Source: Cryoendolithus antarcticus (taxonomy: Eukaryota > Ascomycota > Dothideomycetes > Cladosporiales > Cladosporiaceae). Taken from it: DNA of 64,000 nt. A program made the translations under genes and the position numbers. The notes beneath the pieces are model-generated. The model saw only the letters and a list, made by a program, of their open reading frames with translations. It had not been told where the DNA came from and searched no databases. Positions 9,486-19,079 of the stretch are shown here, piece by piece. The stretch lies in assembly GCA_002077065.1 (NCBI GenBank), contig NAJO01000009.1, positions 124,001-188,000 on the forward strand. The letters are read 5' to 3'. The first letter of the stretch is position 1, and the number at the start of each line of letters is the position of its first letter.

Positions 9486-10321
9486 AACTCTATGTGGGTC
9501 TCCGCATCACTCCATGACGGCGTGCAAGCTAATCCATGGTGCAGATGGACTGGGCTACCTAGCTTGCGGCCACGAGCATTGTATCAGCACTTGAAGATAG
9601 AAGTCCTTAAATGGCTTCGCCACACACAACATCGCGCGTAACGTCGCTTTAGCTGCCACCACATGATCGTATACAACTTCACGGAGCAAATGAAGAGGTG
9701 CGCTTGTACAGCCTCAATCAATAAGAGCATTCGCATCGCCAGGCGAACGTGTGTCTCTTGAATGTGCTCTCATCCATCGAAATGCCCAGGCAACGGGAGT
9801 AGTAAAGTGCTCAGGCAGTGTCGGACTCTTTGACGACATAGATCACATTTCTCAATTTGTTCCTCCCACTGATAAGCAAAATCCTAGTCCTCAGTCTTCT
9901 CGGTCCGCAATGCTTGCCTCTTATACGCCAAGAACGCGCGCACAGAATTGTATGCACAGAGACGACTCGACCAGGATTTTACAAGCAGAATCAACCCGTG
10001 CGAACGGCACAGCTGCAAGGGGCAAGCACGCCAAGGCATGATACAGTGCATCCGAGATCCACTAGACCCGGCAATGTGGCTCAGGCGAGGCGGACACCTG
10101 CACACTCAAGGCGATATGATGCAAGCCGGCGAGTCGCTTTCTGACAGAACCATCTGCCCACCACCACGCAGCCGGTAGGCACCTGCTGGATATTCAAAAG
10201 CCATAGCACAGCTCGTAAGTCGACATCAAAGTCATCTTCCTCTCTCCATCCTCTCATGCATGCTTCATTGCACGAAGTGGTATGCTCGTCAATTGACCGT
10301 CACGCACCCTGCCCGCTCAAC
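9486..10321. other. Intergenic, no gene seen
   Basis: 836 bp between the amidase and the first paralogue gene. An upstream in-frame ATG at 10256 lies here, but the paralogue comparison favours the ATG at 10322. No RNA or repeat recognised. Confidence 0.45.
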
Positions 10322-11863
10322 ATGGCATCAGCTACAGCTCGTCCACTAGGCGCACTTAAGTTGGCGTTCCCCGGTTTGAGCAACATTCCATTGCTCACTC
10401 CTCAAGAAGTCGCAAAACTACCAGACGCAATGCTTGCCCGTTTCATGAAGCGGCAGGAGAGCACGCAAGATTTGGGAGACCTCACGATCCTCTCGTTCGT
10501 CGACTATGAGGATTACCAACTCTGTCTCCGCCTAGTACAATTCATCAAGCAATCTGCACATACCCCGTTTGTCGACAACGCGGGAAGCACTTTGCTTGTA
10601 TGCTGCGAAGGCCAGCCGCCGCGACGATACGATGCCGAGGTGCACAGTGCCGATAATGCGTATCGCTCGACTGACGAAACGTACGCTCTGTTCACCGAGG
10701 AGGTTCGAGTATTGATGTGGAGCATTGAGGCGGGACAGAAGGACCTCCAGGCGTACTCGGCTGCGAACATCACTTCTCGATACCCTCTCTATGCCCGAGA
10801 ACTCCTTCACATCATAGACGCACTCGATCGCGCCAAGATTGCCAACCTGGCAGCGATCGATATGGAACTTGGTGCTGCTATTAGAGAACGTGTCAGCCTG
10901 CTGAGCTCAGAGCTGTTAGCCGATGAGACTCTGCCCGAGATGTTGAACTCTTTCATCAGGCCTCAATTGATAGCTCTGCTGCCGGAGATGGAAGATGCAA
11001 CCATCAAGGCGATCGTTAGCAACTGTGTACCCGACCGCACGGCGAATATGGCAGGCCTGCTGGATGCGTTCGTCAATACGCAGCTCGCCCCAAAAGCTGA
11101 GCGCTCAATGGGCGACGCATTTCGCGGAGCCTCACCCAGTGTCAAGTCCGATACCATGACCACATCAAGACAGTCCGATGAGAAGCACACTCGCTCCACC
11201 CCCACCGTAGAGCAAATGATAAGGGAGAACAACACCATTATCAAGCGTGCGATCTTCGCAGCGATCCTACAGCGCCGCATAATCATACCTGCTAGCTCCG
11301 GCTTCGGCATGTCGCGTAGACAAAGACCCGGCGAAAAGTTCGACTACATGAATCAGGACTTCTGCTTCGGGCAGGGTGAGATCTTGCTCATCACCCCGGA
11401 TATACGATCGATCGTCAATGCATCCGGAAATGTGGTTGTCCAGAATGCTCGCGGCGAAGTAGGAGAGATCCATGGCACGGTCCAGTTGAGAGCTCTCCAG
11501 GACGCGCTCGACGGCTCTTTCATGCCACCGCCGCCAACGCGGCCACCTGGTGACCATGTGCACGTAAGCATGCCAGAGCTGTCGGGAGCGGGTGGGCTTG
11601 GTGATGCGATGAGGCAAGCGTCGCGCAGCTCCCGGTCAAGCAGCCTTTGTCCTGCAGACGCACTGCTCATGCAAGCTTCGGATGGGGAGGAGCAGTGGGA
11701 GGTACATGGACTTCCTTCGAGGAAAGCGAAGCGCCCGAGGCATCTGGTCGGTGAAAAGAGCAAAACTAAGAAATCGTCGAGCCATGTTATCGATCTTACC
11801 GCGGTGGGACCGCCCGGCGCTGTGGAGGGAGATCGATGTGGTCTTCGCAGGTTTGCCAGATAG
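10322..11863 (+). CDS. Uncharacterised protein, paralogue A of a convergent pair
   Basis: Intronless, 513 residues from ATG 10322 (an in-frame ATG at 10256 would add 22 residues). I choose 10322 because the neighbouring paralogue begins the same distance before the shared block 'LKLAFPGL'. Shared with the gene at 12220-13731: 'LKLAFPGL..(I/V)PLL.P..VAKL', 'QDLGD(L/I)TILS', 'YARELL..(I/L)DAL.R', a Ser/Thr-rich linker, then '(S/A)G(F/Y)G..RR.R', 'N.DF.F..GE(I/V)L' and 'GE(V/I)GE(I/V)(H/Y)G..Q', which may form a small beta barrel. The N-terminal half has a helix pattern ('VRVLMWSIEAGQKDLQAYS' then 'RYPLYARELL') that recalls the end of fungal BTB domains, but this is a weak guess. The C-terminus is Ser/Arg/Lys-rich ('SRKAKRPRHL'), possibly nuclear. 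Function unknown. Confidence 0.8.
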   Translation: MASATARPLGALKLAFPGLSNIPLLTPQEVAKLPDAMLARFMKRQESTQDLGDLTILSFVDYEDYQLCLRLVQFIKQSAHTPFVDNAGSTLLVCCEGQPPRRYDAEVHSADNAYRSTDETYALFTEEVRVLMWSIEAGQKDLQAYSAANITSRYPLYARELLHIIDALDRAKIANLAAIDMELGAAIRERVSLLSSELLADETLPEMLNSFIRPQLIALLPEMEDATIKAIVSNCVPDRTANMAGLLDAFVNTQLAPKAERSMGDAFRGASPSVKSDTMTTSRQSDEKHTRSTPTVEQMIRENNTIIKRAIFAAILQRRIIIPASSGFGMSRRQRPGEKFDYMNQDFCFGQGEILLITPDIRSIVNASGNVVVQNARGEVGEIHGTVQLRALQDALDGSFMPPPPTRPPGDHVHVSMPELSGAGGLGDAMRQASRSSRSSSLCPADALLMQASDGEEQWEVHGLPSRKAKRPRHLVGEKSKTKKSSSHVIDLTAVGPPGAVEGDRCGLRRFAR

Positions 11864-12219
11864 AACTGCTGAATACAGGACTTATCTGCGATGCATAGCG
11901 ATACCGGTATTATAGTTAACATGGCATGTACAGTTCATGCGCTGTCTTGCTGTAGGTCGTCTCCCACACGCGCGCCAGCAGCTATCTAATCCCTCGAATC
12001 CGTATACGTCTCCCTAACAAAACTTTTCTGCCTCAGCGTTCGTGGTCCACACCATCAGAACGAGACATCGAGCGACGCACTATCAAGAGCCATCATACGT
12101 CGTAGCTTATCCCATTTTGGAGCCAAGCGCTCTCCCCAGTGCAACAAAAGCGAGATGACACTTGCGATGCAGTCGATAGTAGCACAGCCGCATCTTCCGA
12201 AGCCAGATAAACCGCATAA
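11864..12219. other. Convergent 3' intergenic region between the paralogues
   Basis: 356 bp between two stop codons facing each other; expected to hold both polyadenylation regions. No coding feature. Confidence 0.5.
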
Positions 12220-13731
12220 TTAAGTCAAGTTCCTTTCGAGCTGCTCAAGCAGATCGTCAGCCTTTTCTCGAGGACGCTTCGTTCCGTGAGGCAGTGACCT
12301 CCCCCCGTTTTCTCCCGCATCCTCCTCTTTCACAGCGCGTGGGCTAGCGCCATTGAGACGTCCATACGCTTCACCAGACCTCCTGCGATGATCGTGAGCT
12401 CCAGACCCGGCGTTCTCGGACCTGAAGTCCCGACTCCACGAACCTCCCCAGCGACCACGTGAGTCTGCGTCCCCGTTACTGAAATTAGAAGGGTGCTCTG
12501 AGCGCAAGGCTCCGTAGTCAGAGCGCGACGTTCCGTACACTTTCTCCAGTGCCTGCTGCAATGGCACGAACTGTAAGTTGCCATAGACCTCACCTATCTC
12601 GCCGTAGCAGTTCTCGACAATGATGTTGCGTGAGCCACTGGCCACGAAGCGCGCGCTTGAGCTCTGTACTAAGACCTCACCTTTCTCGAATTGAAAGTCC
12701 TTGTTGCGTGCCTCAACGCGTTCAGCGCCATGTCTATCTCTACGGAGAGTGCCGTAGCCGGCTGATGGTGTAATCAGTATGCGGTGTTCTCCGATGGCGG
12801 AGTAGATAGCATGCGTCGCGTCGTGATCGTCACGTTTGCGTGCAGTCTCCACGCTGCGAGGCGCTGTGATCGCAGTTTCGGGACGGGAGGCAAGTGGAGG
12901 CGCGGTCCTGCCATTGTTGGTCTCGCTCGTGGCCGCGGATGTGCTTGACATGGAATTGGTGAGATGAGTCTTCACAAAGGCTTCAAGTAGTGCAGTAGCA
13001 TCGAATGGTGCACATGTCTCGAGAACCTTGTCTACAGTCGCGCTGTCCATGTCTGGCACTAATGCTGCTAGATGGGCCCTTGGTTTGACCAGCCTGCGGA
13101 GGATGCTGGGAAGATCGTTGTCGGCCGTGAGCTGCTCCTTGACAAGAACAATACGCGTCTTCACTGCGATGGCGAGCTTCGGATCTAGACCAGATAGGCT
13201 GTCAATACCACAGCGGGCGAGCGCATCTAAGAACCAAAGAAGCTCTCGTGCGTATATAGGGTAGCGGAACATGATATTGCGAGTAGCATAGGCTTGCAAT
13301 TCTTTCTGCTTGGATCTAATGCCCAGCATGAGCAGCTTGACTTCAGTAGTGAAGCACGTGTAAGTGTCGTCGGTCGAAGTATACGCGACATCATTCTCGT
13401 GCTTCCTCGGCTCGTAAACTTCGTCTGTTGTCTCTCCATGACGGCGAACCAGGAGCTTGGTAGTATCAGTGCTCAGGAAAGGAGTATAGGCACCGTGCTT
13501 TGCCCACTGAGCAAGCCGTAGGAACGTCTCGTATTGCGCGTGGTCGTCATAGGACAAGATGGTGATATCACCTAGATCTTGTCGCTGGTCGGCCTGCTTT
13601 GAGAGTAGATCCAGGATTGGTTCCGTCAATTTGGCCACGTCTGTAGGTTGGAGCAGTGGGACATCTGTAAGCCCTGGGAAAGCGAGCTTGAGCATGGCGC
13701 TCTTGGGGACGGACTTTGCTACCATGTTCAA
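12220..13731 (-). CDS. Uncharacterised protein, paralogue B of a convergent pair
   Basis: Intronless 503-residue protein, paralogous over most of its length to the gene at 10322-11863 and facing it tail to tail. N-terminal half: 'MLKLAFPGLTDVPLLQPTD', 'QDLGDITILSYDDH', 'YPIYARELLWFLDALARCG'. C-terminal domain: 'ITPSAGYGTLRRDRHG', 'NKDFQFEKGEVLV', 'NCYGEIGEVYGNLQF'. The tail is rich in Arg/Ser/Gly and carries a likely nuclear signal ('GTKRPREK'). Start: ATG 13731, though a second Met three codons in and one at 'MLKLAFPGL' are possible. No enzyme motif, membrane span or signal peptide. The pair points to a local inverted duplication followed by substantial divergence. Confidence 0.8.
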   Translation of the reverse strand: MNMVAKSVPKSAMLKLAFPGLTDVPLLQPTDVAKLTEPILDLLSKQADQRQDLGDITILSYDDHAQYETFLRLAQWAKHGAYTPFLSTDTTKLLVRRHGETTDEVYEPRKHENDVAYTSTDDTYTCFTTEVKLLMLGIRSKQKELQAYATRNIMFRYPIYARELLWFLDALARCGIDSLSGLDPKLAIAVKTRIVLVKEQLTADNDLPSILRRLVKPRAHLAALVPDMDSATVDKVLETCAPFDATALLEAFVKTHLTNSMSSTSAATSETNNGRTAPPLASRPETAITAPRSVETARKRDDHDATHAIYSAIGEHRILITPSAGYGTLRRDRHGAERVEARNKDFQFEKGEVLVQSSSARFVASGSRNIIVENCYGEIGEVYGNLQFVPLQQALEKVYGTSRSDYGALRSEHPSNFSNGDADSRGRWGGSWSRDFRSENAGSGAHDHRRRSGEAYGRLNGASPRAVKEEDAGENGGRSLPHGTKRPREKADDLLEQLERNLT

Positions 13732-14170
13732 GCAGGATTACGGATCAGAACGTACAAGATGGATCGGCAGACGATGAGAGAACCACGTTCACGCGCTTGC
13801 GTAGAATGTCGTGAGTGCTCGTGTTGAAGGAGGAAATTATTGACGCGTTTGCACTAGGGGGAAAACGCGTCTCCACCAAATTGCGGAAGCTGCGGTGGGG
13901 CGATGCCAGTGTCGTGTGGACAATCCAGGTCTAATGCAGATTTCGGAACCGAGGATCAGTATAGCAGACGTACATGTGGTCCTATACACAGAGGGCTAAT
14001 TGAAGTCCTTCAACTCACGTTGAAGGGAGACCCAGCTCCGCTGATCAACAAGATGTGACATCGATAGCTTTTGCCATTCTTCGACTGTCTGCCACTGCCA
14101 AACATTCGGGCAGTGATAATGCGTCGTGAACCGCTCCAGGCCAACGTCAACGACCGCATGCGGTATATAC
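13732..14170. other. Intergenic, no gene seen
   Basis: 439 bp between the start of paralogue B and the glutamate-cysteine ligase stop (both minus). Should contain the paralogue B promoter. Nothing else supported. Confidence 0.5.
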
Positions 14171-16323
14171 TCAGCTGTCGATCCTCGACCCTCCCAACAT
14201 CTCCCGTCCGAACCCATCGCGCCCCTCCATCTCCGTCATCCTCTCCACAGCCTTAACAAGATCATAAGTCATACTCTCGCTGACCACACTATCCTGCCCG
14301 TACTCTTCATGCTCCCTGACAAAGTGCCGAATCCACTTCGCCGCGGTCCATAACTTGCCATTCGCCCGGCCTCTGATCAACGCAAGATACCTGGCCAACT
14401 CGCATCTCGTCTCCACATCAACATTGACGGAGTCGAGGTAGCTTTCGACCAGTGGTATCAAGCCCGGAAATCCGCCAGGCGAGGAGGAGCCGTTGATGAT
14501 GTCGTTGACACTCATGAGCTCGTACTCGTCTTCCACGCTTCCTACTGGTGTCGCAGGCCGACTAGGCAAAGGCGTACCGGCAGCAGATCCTGGCGCAGAG
14601 CCATTCGTGCGTCCGGCTCGCCTAGGAAGCGGGTCTTTTCGGAAGTAGAACTTCTTCTCTAGCACTGCGTCGCGAGCGTGTGCAGTCTCCATGTTCTCTG
14701 TCGTCCTTGCAATTGGCAGGTAGAAGTTGAGATCGAAGCTTAGTATGGCTCTTGTGATGAGCACGACGAAGACTGAGAAGGCCGCATTCTCAAAGTCCGT
14801 GATCTGGATCTCCATCGGTCGAACTTCGACGCGCCAGCCAATGTCACTCCCGATGGGCGGCGGTTTGAAGCGCATGTGCTGCCAATTCGTAGACTGCAAG
14901 TTTTCGAAGTGATCTGCCTTGTTCAGGTCTAGCTCCTGTAGGTCTTCGGCGAAGACCACGATCGGATCCCGAATGAAGAGATGCGCGAAGTGTGTCGCTA
15001 GCAGGTCATCCATGCCTCCTTCCACCAAGCGAGCCTTCAGAGCTTCATCAACGATGAGATTGGGATCGAGGTACTCTGGTCGAAGCCGTGGATCTTGCGA
15101 GATGTATGTGCTGTTACTCGCATAGCGGGACTTGGGTATACGCCAGCGATCGTTTTTTAGCGGCTTCTCGCCTAGCTCCTCTGGCGTACGATCGTCCACG
15201 GCGCGGCTAATTTGGTTCCAGCGCACGTCGGTATCGGCCAGGAAGCCTTTGTATATAGGCGTCGCGGCCGTTAAAGCTAAAAGGATGGGCCCCAAAGGCG
15301 AAAGCTGATCGTACATCTTGCGACCTTCGAGGATGTTCTTGGCCTGAAAAGTGATCTGCAAACAGCATGATCCCATCCCAAAGGCCATAGCGTCCATGTA
15401 GATGCAATTCTCCTTCGCTGCACCTTTGCGCACGTCGTCATCCTCGGGCCAATTGTGCATCTCAAAATCTACGGTGGGATCCTGGAACGGCTGCTGCGTC
15501 TTGCTATCGACGAAGACTGGCACGTTCAGCTCTACTTTCTTGCCCCGTCTCGACCGTATGTTCGCTGCAAGGGTCGGAAACCGGATGTGTGGGTTGGCGA
15601 TCTCGTCTGGCAGGAATTGAGATCGAAGCTTGGGTCCAGAGATCGGATAGTCGGGTGTAAGCGAGTTCTTGTTGCCCAAGCGGGGGAAGGTTGTCAGTGT
15701 GATGGGATACTCTCGCGCCTCCATGTGCTCTTTCGCTATCTTTCGTCTGTGGCAAGGTCAGCGTTTGCCGGCCCAATCAGCTGCAAGCTACCGACCTCCA
15801 CTTCATATCGGGCTCAACATCAAGCAAGTCCTTGAAGCCAATGCCCCATGGTTCGCCTGGCGTAGCTTCCAGCATGAACCTTCCAAACTCGGGATGGAAG
15901 ACCGGCGCAGTCTTCCCTACCCTACGCTTCGTCAGCACACATCTCCGCATGAGTCGCTGACATCCACTGACTTGACAGATCCCCTCGCCAGATCCGGCAC
16001 CCCTCCACCCTGCTTCAACAGCTCCTTGTCGGTGGCCAATGCCTCCAGAATGTCCGCTTGCCGAAGTGACAGCTTCACAGTCCGCTTGTCGTCATCGTAT
16101 GCTACCACCAGATACTCGATCTTGCGGGTTGTCAGCTCTGTGCGCGGCTCAGGCTCGAGTATGCTCACCATACCTCGTCACCCCAGAGCAGCATGTCCCT
16201 TTCCTTGCCCTTCGCATTGTTCCAGATAGCCAGTAGCTGTTCGATACCCCATTCTCTGACATGACTGGCAACCTTTTTGGCTTCGGACCATTCAAGGGGT
16301 GTGCCGACTGCTAGGAGACCCAT
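14171..16323 (-). CDS. GCS1: Glutamate-cysteine ligase (gamma-glutamylcysteine synthetase)
   Basis: First, rate-limiting enzyme of glutathione synthesis; joins L-Glu and L-Cys using ATP in the cytosol. Four exons: 16323-16174, 16120-15972, 15921-15796, 15746-14171 (introns 53, 50 and 49 bp), 666 residues, the usual size for fungal group 2 GCLs. Exon 1 gives 'MGLLAVGTPLEWSEAKKVA' and 'LLWGDE', running into exon 2 'IEYLVVAYDDD'; exon 3 gives 'KTAPVFHPEFGRFMLEATPG', and the junction into exon 4 reads 'MKWRRKIAKEHMEAREYPI'. The exon 4 core includes 'YMDAMAFGMGSCCLQITFQ' and 'RVEVRPMEIQITDFENAAF'. The exon 2 donor (gtcagt, 15971) is the least certain splice. A linker of Gly/Ser/Pro around residues 520-550 replaces part of the helical region. 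Redox control is plausible (see the TTACTAA site upstream). Confidence 0.93.
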
Positions 16324-17267
16324 CTCACTATCGCTTTCGCCGAGTCTCTCAGCACGCTGACCTTCGAGACTAAGATCCTCTCACAAGACCCTGCAATAGC
16401 TCTCTACCACCGTGTCACGAACACCTCATCTTCCGTCTGTGACTTGCGCAACGAACAATCCAAAGTCGATCCTGTCAACGCGCTCCTTCTGGTTGCTTTG
16501 CTCGGATGCAGTCGATGCAGGGAGGAACAGCAAATCTCGAAGGTGTACAATGTAAGAGCTGCAGATGAATGGGAAAATCGCCGGGCAGACTTACCGCTCG
16601 ACACTCCTCAATGGGATTCTAGAGCCATTGTACAAGCTACAACACTAGGAAAAAGTGGATTACTAACCCATACTCTCCGATGATGCAAAATCTCGAAGTC
16701 TGTATTGCGCGAGAGCTCGGCCCGCGGTGACGAAGCACGTGGCAGTGATGAGATAGGAAGGTTGATCCACCCACGGCGTGGGGTTAGAACAGCAGGACAT
16801 GCACTGCATTGCGGAGCTCAAGAGGGAGCGACAGCACTAAGGGTGTAGAAAGGTCAAGCGGAGATAGTAAACTGAAGTCAAGTCAACTCTGAGGTATAGT
16901 CTACTATGCTAAGCGAACGTGGTCGTAGGTTTTCACTCCCATTCCATGATCCTAATGCTGTTTTCTAGGTTATCGTGAAGAAGCGTGGGTATCGTTGAAC
17001 ACTCTTCCAGTCATGCCGACGCCTTGAATGCAGCCATCAATCCTCAGTAACGCCGTGAGTCCATATCGCCCGTTCCCATACTTTCTCATCCACCCCGAAA
17101 CATGCTTAGGTCGTCTGCCCCCAATATTCACAGGACATGAGTGAGGTGCGGCCCAATTCAAACCCCCCTGCTCCGCATAACCAACCCAACCGACCATCTG
17201 GCTCGGCTGAACTTCACCCATAGCTCCTTGCTTTGGGTCAGTATGCGACGGTTTGCAGAGGGTAATG
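16324..17267. other. Upstream region of GCS1, no gene seen
   Basis: 944 bp between two minus-strand genes. Long enough for a regulated promoter and leader. Open frames inside (16404-16604, 16970-17221) have no motifs. Confidence 0.5.
16660..16666. promoter_or_regulatory. Candidate Yap1/AP-1 response element upstream of GCS1
   Basis: TTACTAA, 337 bp upstream of the GCL start codon. It matches the fungal Yap1 (YRE) consensus, and yeast GSH1 is a Yap1 target. A 7-mer can occur by chance, so this is suggestive only. Confidence 0.35.
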
Positions 17268-18464
17268 TCAATCCTCCCAGATCGTCTCCAAATCTAGATC
17301 TCCCCTTCTCTCGCCCCCGCAAATGCTCCACCTCTTCTTCTCCCTGGCCACACTCCCTCTGCCGAATCCAAATCCTGCTCCCTTGCTATCTAGACTCTTT
17401 CGCCGCCTTCCCTCTTCCTCGCCGCTCTCTTCGCCGCTTTCGTCCCGCTCTGCGATCCGCTTGCGCTCCTCTTCCACCGCTTCACTCTCAGCGTCAGGCG
17501 CATCTTCAATCGTGTCCAGCGATGATATCGAGGGAGAACGGGATCGCATTGAGGAAGGCGTCGAGGACAGTGATGAGAAAGAGGAGTTGCTGGCATAGTG
17601 GTGGAGCGACAGGCCAGAGGGAAAGGACTCGTTGAACTTTGTCGCTCCCAAGCTCGGCGAGGATGATGAAGAGGTGGTCAAGTGGTGGATTGGAACATTC
17701 TGATCGATCACACTTGCTGGAAATGAGGATGCCGACGTGTTGGCCGCGTTAAGAAGTGGAGACACAGGCCGTCTGCGTAACGAGCCTGAGCGCGAGAATG
17801 AAGCGCCTGCTATTGTCGAAGGGGAGGGTAGAGGTTGCTGTGCGCGTGGCGTGAGGTCCAGCTCCATATCCTCGTGTATGCTCTCGATTCCGCCCCCGCT
17901 GCTGGGTGTGGTGCCTTCGTACCAGCTTGGTGAGCGAGGAGGTGGTAGATAGACGTCCTGTTGTTGCTCCTTGAATGGTGATCGGACTCTCGCGGGTGAG
18001 CGGGGGGCGGGCGACAATGAGCCGCTCGATGATGTCGATGTCTCGCAAGCGCGCGAGGCAGCATGTACTGACGGTAGGGAGTGCGCGCGCGTCATGAGAG
18101 GGGCTTGAAGCGTAGATCCACTGGATCGCGATCGCAGGTGAGAGCGTGAGTAAGGTGAGCGATTCCTATGACTGCTCACTGGTCGTCCAGCGGGCAGGCT
18201 GCTGAAGTAGTCCTGTAGGATCGCTGATGGCGAAGGGTCAGTAGAGCTGCGTGCTGTGCTTGGCCGACTCTTTGGGCGTGCGTCGATGATCTCAACCGCC
18301 TCGTCATCTGCTGTCGTCTGCTGTTGTAAATCCATATTCTGTTGTTGCCGAAAGGGAAGGGGCCGCTCGATGTGGTCGAGTCGAGGGACCATCACGCAGG
18401 GTGCCTGGAATGTAGCTGGCTCGTCCTCGCAGTGAACGTCGCCCAGTGATCGTTGACGGCTCAA
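17268..18464 (-). CDS. Disordered proline/serine-rich fungal protein
   Basis: Intronless 398-residue protein, predicted almost wholly disordered: Ser, Pro and Arg dominate, with a late acidic Glu/Arg stretch. Short ordered-looking motifs recur: 'AILQDYFSSLPAGRP', 'MTRAHSLPSVH', 'RSPARVRSPF', 'GGGIESIHEDMELDLTPRA' and the C-terminal 'DLDLETIWED'. The RAHSLP..., RSPxRVRSP and IESIHED..LD(L/I)TPRA motifs match my memory of Pezizomycotina proteins annotated 'basic proline-rich protein', a descriptive name only. Many RxxS and SP sites suggest heavy phosphorylation. The start is uncertain: Met at 18464 is the first in frame, but Met at residues 25 and 44 are also possible. Confidence 0.7.
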   Translation of the reverse strand: MSRQRSLGDVHCEDEPATFQAPCVMVPRLDHIERPLPFRQQQNMDLQQQTTADDEAVEIIDARPKSRPSTARSSTDPSPSAILQDYFSSLPAGRPVSSHRNRSPYSRSHLRSRSSGSTLQAPLMTRAHSLPSVHAASRACETSTSSSGSLSPAPRSPARVRSPFKEQQQDVYLPPPRSPSWYEGTTPSSGGGIESIHEDMELDLTPRAQQPLPSPSTIAGASFSRSGSLRRRPVSPLLNAANTSASSFPASVIDQNVPIHHLTTSSSSSPSLGATKFNESFPSGLSLHHYASNSSFSSLSSTPSSMRSRSPSISSLDTIEDAPDAESEAVEEERKRIAERDESGEESGEEEGRRRKSLDSKGAGFGFGRGSVAREKKRWSICGGERRGDLDLETIWED

Positions 18465-19079
18465 GCAGAGCCAGCACTGGCAATTCAGTGCAGAAATTGA
18501 CCGGATCCCACAGGAAGTGAAAGGTGGTGGAAGGCGTGGGCACGAGTCGTAGCGTTACAGTGGTTCCACAAGCGAGCCACTTCTCCACAACAGCCTAATT
18601 CTTAGCGGAAAACCCTGTCGATCTTTGCAAAAGACATGTGAATCTTGATTGATAGGAGACCGATGGCTTTCACCGCGATGCCCTTGATGCCTTCTACATT
18701 GTGACACTGGGCCGGTGTACATACTTGATAGACATCAAAGTCTTCGCGCTGAGACCGCTGGACCTGCTGACGCATCTCACCACCAACGTCCAATATTCCA
18801 CATTCTCTGCGCCCCCGTGACACGCGCAGCCAATCCTAGCCAAACGCGGCCGTACAGGCTGCAAATCCGCAAGTCAGCTGTGCGGACCTGCATGGACATG
18901 CGCGCGAAGTCGGAGACTGTTTCCACTGGGCTGAAGAAGTGGCTTCGCAATAACGTCGACACGCGCCGAATGGTATCATTACTTGCTGAGGGTGGAGAAG
19001 CGCGCTCTTGAAGGCAGTCACCACTTCAGCAATGCAGACGCTATGCCAATGATCACCTTCTCCGGTACCGTCGTCGCAC
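18465..19079. other. Intergenic, no gene seen
   Basis: 615 bp between two minus-strand genes. Open frames on both strands (18602-18823 minus, 18715-19011 plus) are short and featureless; I do not call them. Confidence 0.45.

Noticed and set aside
10256..10321. Upstream in-frame ATG adding 22 residues to paralogue A
   Set aside because: The paralogue B N-terminus lines up with the ATG at 10322; the extra residues have no counterpart.
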